IMG/VR virus record: IMGVR_UViG_3300025840_000246
Coordinates: 1-23,684 of that record
DNA from: a virus
Strand: one strand, 5' to 3'
DNA: 23,684 nt
Both the position numbers and the translations under genes were made by a program. Under the pieces are notes generated by a model that saw only the letters and a list, made by a program, of their open reading frames with translations, ran no database searches and was not told the origin of the DNA. Below, piece by piece: positions 8,143 to 15,380 of the stretch (its first letter is position 1; every line of letters starts with the position of its first letter).

Positions 8143-10481
8143 TACATTCTCCTTGAACGTAGTACGTAGAAGCCTTCCCACTCTGCGCTTTGGAAAGCAC
8201 AAGGTAGATGACTATCACTCTCTATTATTATATTGGTTTCCCCAGCGTGTCCAACCACACCAAATCTATATGTACCGCTATCAATAGCAGCCTTATTAAG
8301 TATGTTAGCTGCACCACCTACAATACGACCTGTAAAGGTACGTGTATAAGTATTACGCTTTAGTGGTTCAATCTTTACTGTGAAGAAACCTGTTTTATCG
8401 TACACCACTGCGTAGTTACGTATATGTAGTACAGCAGTAGTAATCGGTTTGTTATCTTGTTTCAGTACAGGTTCAGAGAACTGGTACTTAAATGTAAAAG
8501 GAATACCAGCAAACACTACCTCACCAGCAGATAGCTTACCTGCTACAGATGATAGAGGTATGATACCACCATCCTCTGCTATGTATATGGTACTGCTATC
8601 CGTATAGGGTACAGTAGTCAAGCCTGAGGTCTCAAGTCTTACACGTCTATCTAAGTGAATAGAAAATGCACCGTCTGTATATTCAGTAGCTTCGTCCACT
8701 GATAGATTAATACGCTCTAGGAATAGGTTAGTACCTCGTTTAATAAGCATATAGATATCTGCTCTATTAAATGATACACCTATTACATCTCCATCAAATA
8801 CCCAACGTGACCACGAAGCCTGTAGCTTCTCTCTGCCCTGCCAGTAGTATCTGTACACATAGAAAGCCTGTGCATCATTACTAGACTGTACGATTAACAT
8901 ATCCTCATTAGAGGATGCTTCTATGTTAGTTATCTCACCATCAATGTACTCAGGTACGTGCGAGGTAATCTCACTAGCATCGTTAGTATCTGTATCGCTA
9001 TCTACAAAGTACTCCCACATACCCGACCAAGCACCACGCTTTGAGGCGAAGTACACATACTTACCAGACTGTGCTGGTTTAGCACGTAGGGATGCCTCAA
9101 ACTCTGTGGTATTAGCCACGTTCACTGTCTCAGGGGTAAGTACAGGGTCACCTGTTAGCTTGAACTGTGTAAGGTCTGAGAAGAGCAGCAATGCCTCGTT
9201 AAATGGTACAGCGTGTTTAAGTATGCTAACCTTGTTTGAGGATACCGCAACATCAATAGGGTCACTATCTACAATAGTTAGTGCTGACTTGCGGAAGAAG
9301 TCAAAGTCTACGAACTCACCAGCCCTAGAGAAGATAACATTCTCATCAGCTAGTAGTCCCAGCCTGTTACGATGGAAGAAGATATCAGCTAACTTGAAGC
9401 CTACGAAGGAAGGGAAGGGGTTAGTGGTATCACTACCCACACGTCTGTCCTCATAGGATTGTACGTCAAATGTAAAGTTAGCACTAACATCCTTTACCAG
9501 CTTATGTGGCATAGTACTAGCGTCTAGGTCAATAACGATGTTTGGTTCTACAGTCTCTTTCCACACACCATTGTCAAACTTAACGTAGTAATCGTCCTGT
9601 GCTTTCTGATTGTCACCAGCTACCTCAATAACAAAGTCATTGGGTGCTTCAACAGGTAACTTCTTAAAGTCAGGGGTAGTATCCTTGAACACAAGCAGGT
9701 GGTCTCCACCATGAGAGTCACCTACAGTTACTTGGAAGTCTGTGGTATCAGTAGATTGAATATGTAGTACTGAGCCGTAGCGTGTAATAGTAAGACCAGT
9801 TACAGCAGAAGCGTTAGTAATGTTATCATAGTACGTAGTGCTTACGCCTGTGGCTGAGAACGTGTCTAGGTTCTCTGCAATGATATCAGTAGACGCACCA
9901 CGTTCAGCGTCCTGTGTCAAGCTTGTACTACTCTGTGTAGAGGATTTAGTAGCAAACTCTACTGTACTAGTACTAGCACCCTTAGTTAAAGTTAGCCTGT
10001 ACGTAGAAGAATAGTCAGCCTGTTTAACAAACACCAAAGCTTCTGGGTTACGTGCAGGGGATGTTGTACTACCTTGAGCAACTGTTACATTCTTATTAAC
10101 AATAAAGGTATTATCTGCAATAGATACAGCAGCAAGTTCTTGGCTAGGGTCAGTCAATCCAGTAAGGTACGAGGCAGCATTGTTAGTGACAGTACGTGAT
10201 GTACCATCCTTATCAAATACACGTATCGTACCAGCAGTGTCAATCACTAGCGAGTAAAACTCGTTCTCATCTCTGCGAATAGTATGAATAAAAGCTTTGT
10301 CTAAGTTTGATATAGTTCCTAAGTCAGCCACGTGCTGAGTACTAGGACGCTTTGACAAGCCTGATACCACACTAGACAAACCATTCTCTTGTAGTTCAGC
10401 CTGTGTATTAAGGCGAAGAGATGGTGGCTGCTGAGATACCCCATTGATTAGGTTGGGGATAGATTGACTGATGAGTGCCAT
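8142..10481 (-). CDS. Tail tubular protein B (T7 gp12-like nozzle)
   Basis: 779 aa, near the 794 aa of T7 gp12. The opening MALISQSIPNLINGVSQQPP is almost a signature of the family (T7 begins MALISQSIKNLKGGISQQP), followed by 'NGLSSVVSGLSKRPSTQHV', the 'QxNGxSSxxxGLxKRP' block. The rest is beta-rich, consistent with the propeller domains of the nozzle that extends the tail tube and holds the fibres. The start at 10481 overlaps the tail tube A stop as TAATG and has AGGAG nine bases upstream, indicating coupled translation. The stop is shared in the same way with the gp13-like gene. Confidence 0.95.
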   Translation of the reverse strand: MALISQSIPNLINGVSQQPPSLRLNTQAELQENGLSSVVSGLSKRPSTQHVADLGTISNLDKAFIHTIRRDENEFYSLVIDTAGTIRVFDKDGTSRTVTNNAASYLTGLTDPSQELAAVSIADNTFIVNKNVTVAQGSTTSPARNPEALVFVKQADYSSTYRLTLTKGASTSTVEFATKSSTQSSTSLTQDAERGASTDIIAENLDTFSATGVSTTYYDNITNASAVTGLTITRYGSVLHIQSTDTTDFQVTVGDSHGGDHLLVFKDTTPDFKKLPVEAPNDFVIEVAGDNQKAQDDYYVKFDNGVWKETVEPNIVIDLDASTMPHKLVKDVSANFTFDVQSYEDRRVGSDTTNPFPSFVGFKLADIFFHRNRLGLLADENVIFSRAGEFVDFDFFRKSALTIVDSDPIDVAVSSNKVSILKHAVPFNEALLLFSDLTQFKLTGDPVLTPETVNVANTTEFEASLRAKPAQSGKYVYFASKRGAWSGMWEYFVDSDTDTNDASEITSHVPEYIDGEITNIEASSNEDMLIVQSSNDAQAFYVYRYYWQGREKLQASWSRWVFDGDVIGVSFNRADIYMLIKRGTNLFLERINLSVDEATEYTDGAFSIHLDRRVRLETSGLTTVPYTDSSTIYIAEDGGIIPLSSVAGKLSAGEVVFAGIPFTFKYQFSEPVLKQDNKPITTAVLHIRNYAVVYDKTGFFTVKIEPLKRNTYTRTFTGRIVGGAANILNKAAIDSGTYRFGVVGHAGETNIIIESDSHLPCAFQSAEWEGFYVLRSRRM

Positions 10482-11065
10482 TAGAAAGTTCTCCTACCCT
10501 GCCTATCTATTATACTAAAGGTATCATAGTTATCAAATATGTTATGGTCATCCGCAGCTTTGTCAAACTCTTTCAGTTCAAACAGCGCACGTTCTTCATC
10601 TCTAATCTGGAAATCATGTAGAGTATTAGACCCTACAATACGGTCTTGGAATATTCTGGTTGCCCTGAGTGTGATGTATCTCTTACATACCTCAGGCAAA
10701 TCATCAAAGTCTAATTGAACTACTACATCTAACTTGGTGTTAGCACCTATGTTAAACGTGTGGTTCTTTCTGTCATACATCTTCAAGCCACGCTGAACTA
10801 AGTCAGGGCTGTTTGCCTCTAGTGTAGCATCTGCACGTAGGATATCTGTGCCTAGCAATATCTCACCACTAGGGTTCTGAGCGTATGATTTATTTAATTC
10901 TGTGTTAAAGTGCCAGCCCATTGACTGCACTTCTCTGTCTACAGTGTTAAGTATAGTCTCTGCTATTTCGGCCTCAACCAAACCAGAGGAAAGGCTGTTG
11001 ACAGGTGCTTCACCTATCGCAGAGAGCATAGTATTTACTGCGTCTAGTTGGGTTGTTGTTGCCAT
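10481..11065 (-). CDS. Tail tubular protein A (T7 gp11-like adaptor)
   Basis: 194 aa versus 196 aa for T7 gp11. The N-terminus 'LDAVNTMLSAIGEAPVNSL' is the conserved start of the family, followed by 'VDREVQSMGWHFNTE', the aromatic block seen in gatekeeper/adaptor proteins, and later 'LPEVCKRYITLRATRIFQDR'. The protein forms a ring between the portal and the nozzle. The ATG at 11065 lies four bases after the preceding stop, with only a weak GGTG ribosome binding site, so its translation may depend on coupling to the upstream 83-aa gene. Confidence 0.93.
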   Translation of the reverse strand: MATTTQLDAVNTMLSAIGEAPVNSLSSGLVEAEIAETILNTVDREVQSMGWHFNTELNKSYAQNPSGEILLGTDILRADATLEANSPDLVQRGLKMYDRKNHTFNIGANTKLDVVVQLDFDDLPEVCKRYITLRATRIFQDRIVGSNTLHDFQIRDEERALFELKEFDKAADDHNIFDNYDTFSIIDRQGRRTF

Positions 11066-11069
11066 CTTA

Positions 11070-11321
11070 TCACCACTTTACTTTGTTAGCCCAGTACGCT
11101 GCACTACTCTCACCCTTTGCTATATTCTTACGATGTCTAGCCTTGAATGATTTACGTTGTTTAGCATTTTGGTTAGTCTTAGCACCCTGTTCACCAAACC
11201 TAATTAGTTTGGGTTTATCTTTAGTACCTACAAGAACAGCATGGGATTTCTTAGGATGCTTGGGCGTTCTCTTAGGTATCCGAAGACCCTTAAAGGTTTC
11301 TCCACCACGTTCAATAGCCAT
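11070..11321 (-). CDS. Small basic phage protein, 83 aa, function unknown
   Basis: Very rich in Lys and Arg, starting MAIERGGETFKGLRIPKRTP and ending in 'SAAYWANKVKW'. The 'KHPKKSHAVLV', 'LIRFGEQGA' and 'SFKARHRKNIAKG' blocks look like a conserved small-protein family that I have the impression of having seen in other marine phages, but I cannot name it. It lies between the capsid and tail tube A genes, where T7 itself has no gene. The start codon overlaps the stop of the 50-aa gene (TAATG). The basic charge and location in the head-tail region suggest a minor virion or DNA-binding role; that is inference only. Confidence 0.75.
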   Translation of the reverse strand: MAIERGGETFKGLRIPKRTPKHPKKSHAVLVGTKDKPKLIRFGEQGAKTNQNAKQRKSFKARHRKNIAKGESSAAYWANKVKW

Positions 11322-11473
11322 TACTTCTTCCCATACTTAGCCATGATAGCAGCCACTTGTTTCTTAGGCTTACCACCAAAAGACATCTTCTTGCCTGTCT
11401 TCTTAGCTTCTGCTTTTGCAGCAGCAACACCTTCTTTTGTGTACTTGTATTTCTTACCACCAACTTCAGGCAT
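11321..11473 (-). CDS. Small lysine-rich protein, 50 aa, function unknown
   Basis: A short frame starting MPEVGGKKYKYTKEGVAAAK and ending in 'KKQVAAIMAKYGKK'. It is about one quarter Lys with a central Ala/Lys helix. Evidence that it is real: the start has GGAGAT about five bases upstream, its stop overlaps the next start as TAATG, and it fills the gap between the capsid terminator and the 83-aa gene exactly. Together with that gene it forms a two-gene basic insertion between the gp10-like and gp11-like genes. No function can be assigned from sequence. Confidence 0.7.
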   Translation of the reverse strand: MPEVGGKKYKYTKEGVAAAKAEAKKTGKKMSFGGKPKKQVAAIMAKYGKK

Positions 11474-11487
11474 ATCTATCTCCAAAC

Positions 11488-11521
11488 AAAAAAGGAGAGA
11501 GGCACTAGTAACCTCTCCCCT
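11488..11521 (-). terminator. Rho-independent terminator after the capsid gene
   Basis: On the minus strand the arm AGGGGAGAGG (11521-11512) pairs with CCTCTCTCCT (11502-11493) over ten base pairs with one G-U. The loop is TTACTAGTG (11511-11503) and a run of six T follows (11493-11488), its first T being the last base of the stem. It lies about ten bases beyond the capsid stop codon. T7 has its main terminator in the same place after gene 10, which would make capsid mRNA more abundant than tail mRNA. Downstream genes then need read-through or another promoter. Confidence 0.9.
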
Positions 11522-11528
11522 CTATTAA

Positions 11529-12647
11529 TTAGGCTTCAGACAGACCGATACAGGCTGCTGGACGCAGGACGTTGTGTCCCATTGCGTACTTAGCAACCAT
11601 CAGTGTGCCTTGACGATTAATCTGGTACTCAGATTCCATGCCCAAGTCAAGAAGCTTGACAGTAGCAACAGCGTCAGGAGTGAACACAAAGCCCTTGAAC
11701 TTAGAAGCTTCAGCCACCATGTCACGCCCATCTACAGCAGCAGTAGGCAAGTCATAGTGAGTTGTGCGACCTGAACCAGCAGTGTTTGCCAGTGGAGCAT
11801 TGTCGGAAGTCTTACCTTCGTCAGCATCGCCAGTAGTGAAGTTCACATACAGGTTAGATACGTTAGCGTGGTTAGACATAATGATAGGCATACCAGCGAT
11901 TGAAGGAGCAACGCCAGAAGCGATTGAACCAGCACCACCGAAGTCCTTGTTCATGTACACCAGCTTGTTGCCATCAGTTACATCCATCAGCGCATAGTAC
12001 TGGTCAGGAGCAAGAACAACAGTAGCACCATCAGTAGGTACGTTCTTTACTTCCATCTCTTTACGTGCGTCAAAGATAGCTTTAGCAATCTTAGCTGGGT
12101 CTAGTGCATCGGCAGAAGTAGTACCAATGTCCACGTTGTCAGTGAAGTCTTCTTCAGTGAAAGACTTATAGTCCTGAACGAGACCAGCAGCAGCAGTAGC
12201 GTTAGTTGACAGAGCAGCCTTAACCAGCATACGTGCTACGTTACGGTCAGCTTCGTTAGCCAACGCAATACCAGCTTCTTTAGAGTAGATGCTGCGTACA
12301 TCGTAGTGGTTGATTGCTTCATCAATGTTTGCAATGAACTGTGCAGATACCAGCAAGTCATCAATAGTGACAATGCGTTCACCTGCACGAATTGCGCCAC
12401 CAGTGATTTCATTTCCGGGAGTTAGGTACTCAGCAGATGCACGTCCTGTCATTGGGAACGATGCTGATTTACCTTTGCTAATGGTACGAGTACGTACCTT
12501 GTCCATAAGGACTTTCTTTTCCTCAAAGGCGGTCAGGACTTCCCCAGCATATAGCTTAAGGAAGAGGTCACGAACGTCACCTGAGAGGTTATTCTGACCC
12601 TGAAAGCTTACGGTGTAAGCAGGGTTTGATGCGGCTTGGATAGCCAT
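11529..12647 (-). CDS. Major capsid protein (T7 gp10-like)
   Basis: 372 aa (T7 gp10A is 345). The N-terminal region contains 'LFLKLYAGEVLTAFEEKKV', 'ISKGKSASFPMTGRASAEYL' and 'ITIDDLLVSAQFIANIDEAI' with 'NHYDVRS' following, which line up by eye with T7 gp10 (LFLKVFGGEVLTAF, GKSAQFPVLGR, YLAPG, VITIDGLL, NHYDVRSEY). The HK97 capsid fold is therefore expected. The start at 12647 has the strongest ribosome binding site in the window, GAGGTGAT a few bases upstream. The gene is bounded by a 193-base regulatory gap upstream and an intrinsic terminator downstream, so it can be expressed as its own high-level unit. I see no evidence of a T7-style 10A/10B frameshift extension. Confidence 0.96.
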   Translation of the reverse strand: MAIQAASNPAYTVSFQGQNNLSGDVRDLFLKLYAGEVLTAFEEKKVLMDKVRTRTISKGKSASFPMTGRASAEYLTPGNEITGGAIRAGERIVTIDDLLVSAQFIANIDEAINHYDVRSIYSKEAGIALANEADRNVARMLVKAALSTNATAAAGLVQDYKSFTEEDFTDNVDIGTTSADALDPAKIAKAIFDARKEMEVKNVPTDGATVVLAPDQYYALMDVTDGNKLVYMNKDFGGAGSIASGVAPSIAGMPIIMSNHANVSNLYVNFTTGDADEGKTSDNAPLANTAGSGRTTHYDLPTAAVDGRDMVAEASKFKGFVFTPDAVATVKLLDLGMESEYQINRQGTLMVAKYAMGHNVLRPAACIGLSEA

Positions 12648-12715
12648 AGTATCACCTCATAAATTAAAGTTAAAGTTTGTGCCTCAAATTTACTGAACTT
12701 TCTCCAGCAGATTGT

Positions 12716-12727
12716 CCCTCGCAAGGG
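12716..12727 (-). other. Small hairpin in capsid leader
   Basis: CCCT and AGGG arms (4 bp) around a TGCG loop on the transcribed strand, extendable by one wobble pair. It lies about 70 bases before the capsid start. Weak on its own; listed because it belongs to the hairpin cluster in this gap. Confidence 0.35.
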
Positions 12728-12744
12728 GTCAGGGTTAGTCGTAC

Positions 12745-12760
12745 CTAGTAACTTTGAGAT
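12745..12760 (-). promoter_or_regulatory. AAAGTTAC element upstream of the capsid gene
   Basis: The minus strand reads ATCTCAAAGTTACTAG (12760-12745). The octamer AAAGTTAC (12755-12748) is the same as in the elements before the tail fibre and the 60-aa gene. This copy differs in its flanks and lacks TTGCA at the matching upstream distance. It sits about 100 bases before the capsid start. Candidate capsid promoter or factor site; inference from repetition and position. Confidence 0.4.
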
Positions 12761-12774
12761 AGGGGATAGCCCCT
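12761..12774 (-). other. Hairpin in scaffold-capsid gap
   Basis: AGGGG and CCCCT arms (5 bp) around a four-base loop (CTAT on the transcribed strand). It shares three bases (12772-12774) with the large inverted repeat next to it, so the two RNA structures cannot both form fully. Confidence 0.45.
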
Positions 12775-12806
12775 TATAAATACACCGCGTAGATGTACTT
12801 ATAAGG
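12772..12806. repeat. 13-bp inverted repeat in scaffold-capsid gap
   Basis: CCTTATAAATACA at 12772-12784 and TGTACTTATAAGG at 12794-12806 are inverted copies with one mismatch, which becomes a G-U pair in the minus-strand transcript. The spacer is nine bases. No T-run follows on the minus strand, so it is not a normal terminator. It could be an mRNA processing or stability hairpin, or a protein-binding palindrome. Confidence 0.75.
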
Positions 12807-12808
12807 AG

Positions 12809-12825
12809 AGGGGGACGAACCCCCT
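12809..12825. other. G/C hairpin just after the scaffold gene
   Basis: AGGGGG (12809-12814) and CCCCCT (12820-12825) form a 6-bp stem around a five-base loop, TTCGT on the transcribed strand. It begins about 15 bases after the scaffold stop. No U-tract follows, so it is more likely an mRNA 3' end protector or processing element than a terminator. Confidence 0.6.
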
Positions 12826-12840
12826 ACTCCCATGCAACAA

Positions 12841-13599
12841 TTAGAACAGGCTAGAACGAGCAAGCTTATCAGCTACCTGTTGCCTGTAGGCAGGGTCTTT
12901 GCTGTATCTAGGGTCACTCATAGCAGCAGTGAGTTCCGCATTACTTTCAAAACGCCCACCAGAGGATACAGCACCACTACCACCTTGCAGTAGAGTTGGT
13001 TCTGCCTCTGAACGATAACGTGCGTTAAGACCTTGTATTGCAAGCCTAATCATGTTAGGGTCTTGCGTTTCCATTGTAGCATTAAAGGCATCAATCTCAC
13101 TCTCAGGGAGTGTATCGGCTGCCCATGAAACCATTTGTGTATATTCTTCTTGTCCACCTACTACGTCATACATCTGACCAGTAATCTGTGAGGCAAGAGC
13201 ATCCTGTCCCTGTATCCATGTGTCTACTAGGGAACGAGAGAAGCCAGCTTCCTGTAGTGCTTCATAAGCATCCTCAGATAGTCCACCAGTTTCATTGTAC
13301 TCTTGCTGGAATACATCAAAGTCTAAGCCCTTGTTGTCCAAGAGTTCAGCTACTTCAGAGGCGTTCTCCTCTCCTGTAACTTCTGCTTGTTCTTCAGGTT
13401 TCTGCTGTTGAGGTTGGCCTAGCTTACTCTCTAATTCAGAATAAGCTTTAGCCATATCTTCAGCAGACTTAAACTTTTGAGGTAGCCACTCAGGACGTTC
13501 AGGGTCTTGTTGACTACCTTCTACTTTCTCAAGCATAGCGTTGACGTGTTCTTGAGATTCGGCTTCAGGTTCTTGATAAGTGTTAATAGCTTCTGCCAT
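12841..13599 (-). CDS. Capsid assembly scaffolding protein (T7 gp9-like)
   Basis: 252 aa (T7 gp9 is 307). It is acidic and Glu/Gln-rich with few hydrophobic residues, typical of scaffolds. The block 'RPEWLPQKFKSAEDMAKAYSELESKLG' is characteristic of podophage scaffolds: a short motif for the assembly core followed by a helix. The C-terminus 'RYSKDPAYRQQVADKLARSSLF' is a basic helix of the kind that binds the inside of the capsid shell. It sits between the portal and capsid genes as in T7. The ATG at 13599 follows the portal stop by three bases, with CGGAG six bases upstream. Confidence 0.92.
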   Translation of the reverse strand: MAEAINTYQEPEAESQEHVNAMLEKVEGSQQDPERPEWLPQKFKSAEDMAKAYSELESKLGQPQQQKPEEQAEVTGEENASEVAELLDNKGLDFDVFQQEYNETGGLSEDAYEALQEAGFSRSLVDTWIQGQDALASQITGQMYDVVGGQEEYTQMVSWAADTLPESEIDAFNATMETQDPNMIRLAIQGLNARYRSEAEPTLLQGGSGAVSSGGRFESNAELTAAMSDPRYSKDPAYRQQVADKLARSSLF

Positions 13600-13602
13600 T
13601 TA

Positions 13603-15138
13603 TTACTCCGCTTCCATTGCTCCTTTAGCTAACTGTGGTGCTGCACTCTGCAATGCACCCATAGCTGCCTGTTGTTCCATTTGTTGTTGCATCATCATCT
13701 GTTGCTGCATCATCTCTTGCTGCTTCTGCTCTTGGGATTTAATCAAACCAGATGTATCAATACCTAGAGAGGCTGCTAGTCTATCTATGTAATCACCTAA
13801 GTTCATCTCACTAGCAATCACTTCTGCGCCTAGTGGCTGTAAGTACTGCAAGAATGTTGCAAGTTTATTTAAGTCTTGTCCTCGTCCAAGTGCTTCAATA
13901 CCTGTAACGACAGTAGGTTTCACACTGTCCTTAGGCATCTTAGGCATCTTGCCCTGCTTCTGTAGTGTATCTAATAGCAGGTTAATCAGTGGCATCTGAA
14001 ACTCTTGCGATAGTATTGAATATATACCACCGATAGCAGTCTCTAATTCCTGTGCCATGAAGCGTACTTCTTCAGCAGTCACACGTTCTGCTGCTCGTTG
14101 TACTGAAGAGTTTAACAGAAAGGCCGCAGCCAGTCTATCGTTAATCATACGCATAGTTTCTAGCGCAACTCTAAAATCCCCTGACTTCTGCACTTGCAGA
14201 GTGGAGACATCGTTAGAATCGCCATTAACAAACGCACCATTAGGTGCTTTAGATAAGTCCTTAGACTTGGTAGTACCATTAGGACGTACCATGAATAGTA
14301 CTTTAGCTGATGCAGCACTACCCTGTACGATTGCCTGTGTCAAAGCCTCTAGGCTACGCAGGTCACCCATGTATTCTTCAATGAAACCACGTCCATAGTC
14401 CTCACCATCAATACGAATAAAACGTAATGGAATGAATGGGTTAGTTTCTTTCTTGAATGTACCACGTGAATTAGGAACTTCAATACCAGCTACCTCTTGG
14501 TAGGTGCTGAAGCCTTTATCTGTAGTCTTTAGACACGTAAATAAATCGTAATTCTTTACTGGTGTATCGCTTGGCGGTATCATCGCCTTGACTTCATCAG
14601 GTAACATCAGTGGTGAGATGCTTTCCTTAGTGATAATCTCTAGTAGATTACCCATTGCATCACGTTTAACACAGTACCTGTCTGGTCTATACACCTTCAT
14701 ACCACCATCTTTAGGCATATATACTAGCGCATTACCAGTTACGATAAGCAGCTTCAATGCCTCAAATACAGGTACACGTATAGACTTACTCTCAATCTCT
14801 TGCATTGCTGCACGTTCAATACGTGCCAAGCCTTCCTCTACTTGACCACGATTGTCACCAGCAATAGCTTGTAAATCAAAATCATCAATGGTCAGCCTGA
14901 AGAAAGGACTGTTTGGTGGTAATAGAGCAAGTAACAATTTGGATGCTAGGTTATTAACACCCCTTGCCCCTATGCCCTGATACGGTGTAGCATACCTAGT
15001 GGTGCTGCTGTGTCCTTCATCTGGCAGAAGAGTAGGGATTGTTAGCTTTGCTGCTTCACGTCCTCTCTCAAGGAACGTATCTCGTTCAGCCTCTAGTTGG
15101 CTGTAGCGTTTAGCTAGAGTTCCTACGTCTTGTTCCAT
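13603..15138 (-). CDS. Portal (head-tail connector) protein, T7 gp8-like
   Basis: 511 aa (T7 gp8 is 536). The N-terminus contains 'RYSQLEAERDTFLERGREAAKLTIPTLLP', then 'TPYQGIGARGVNNLASKLLLALLPPNSPFFRL', the best-conserved block of T7-type connectors. 'MPKDGGMKVYRPDRYCV' and 'RFIRIDGEDYGRGFIEEYMGDLRSLEALTQAI' also fit the family. It forms the dodecameric DNA channel of the head. Residues 468-493 are a low-complexity Gln/Met tract, encoded by CAG/CAA and ATG triplets, before an Ala-rich tail. The ATG at 15138 has AAGGGA upstream, which lies inside the last codons of the preceding small gene. Confidence 0.95.
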   Translation of the reverse strand: MEQDVGTLAKRYSQLEAERDTFLERGREAAKLTIPTLLPDEGHSSTTRYATPYQGIGARGVNNLASKLLLALLPPNSPFFRLTIDDFDLQAIAGDNRGQVEEGLARIERAAMQEIESKSIRVPVFEALKLLIVTGNALVYMPKDGGMKVYRPDRYCVKRDAMGNLLEIITKESISPLMLPDEVKAMIPPSDTPVKNYDLFTCLKTTDKGFSTYQEVAGIEVPNSRGTFKKETNPFIPLRFIRIDGEDYGRGFIEEYMGDLRSLEALTQAIVQGSAASAKVLFMVRPNGTTKSKDLSKAPNGAFVNGDSNDVSTLQVQKSGDFRVALETMRMINDRLAAAFLLNSSVQRAAERVTAEEVRFMAQELETAIGGIYSILSQEFQMPLINLLLDTLQKQGKMPKMPKDSVKPTVVTGIEALGRGQDLNKLATFLQYLQPLGAEVIASEMNLGDYIDRLAASLGIDTSGLIKSQEQKQQEMMQQQMMMQQQMEQQAAMGALQSAAPQLAKGAMEAE

Positions 15139-15142
15139 TTAC

Positions 15143-15379
15143 TTATCCCTTCGGAATCTGTAGTCCTGATGAACCCTCACCACCTACATTAGTACCTGCT
15201 GTCTGTGTCACTGGTGTACGTAGTTTACGCTTGCCTCTACGCTGGTTCTGCATTGTATCACCAGCAGTATCTACTGTGGTTGGGGCTTCTTCATCTTGCT
15301 GTTTTGATTTAGCAGTAACAGCTTTAGCAACTTGTACCGCAGGTGAGAAGGTTGTAGCTTTCTTAGCAAATCCACCCAT
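15143..15379 (-). CDS. Small virion-type protein, T7 gp7.3/6.7-like, downstream paralogue (78 aa)
   Basis: The frame is open upstream to a GTG at 15412, but the ATG at 15379 has AAGGGG seven bases upstream and gives an MGG start like its neighbour, so it is preferred. Composition is Lys/Thr/Gln-rich and disordered, with a basic cluster 'RRGKRKLR' and the ending 'SSGLQIPKG'. The preceding gene shares the MGG start, the basic KK/RK-LRT patch and the GLQIPKG end. T7 gp7.3 is a similarly small, disordered, basic protein just before the portal gene, with a 'GRKKARAGGKKSL...GGGINI' C-terminus. It is a virion protein needed for tail assembly and ejection. The match to gp7.3 is by composition, position and C-terminal pattern. 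Confidence 0.65.
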   Translation of the reverse strand: MGGFAKKATTFSPAVQVAKAVTAKSKQQDEEAPTTVDTAGDTMQNQRRGKRKLRTPVTQTAGTNVGGEGSSGLQIPKG

Positions 15380-15380
15380 G

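Noticed and set aside
7690-8202. Longer 170-aa version of the gp13-like protein
   Set aside because: The internal ATG at 8142 has AAGGAG at good spacing and a TAATG overlap with the preceding stop, and gives a length close to T7 gp13.
8923-9456. 177-codon plus-strand open frame opposite tail tube B, and the other plus-strand frames of 60-150 codons
   Set aside because: They lie wholly opposite well-identified minus-strand genes, have Ser/Leu/Ile-rich composition typical of antisense frames, and lack convincing ribosome binding sites.
11529-11600. T7-style frameshift at the end of the capsid gene
   Set aside because: No slippery run is seen near the stop, and the terminator follows too closely to leave room for an extension.
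12772-12825. Hairpins after the scaffold gene as intrinsic terminators
   Set aside because: No T-run follows either stem on the transcribed strand, unlike the clear terminator at 11488-11521.
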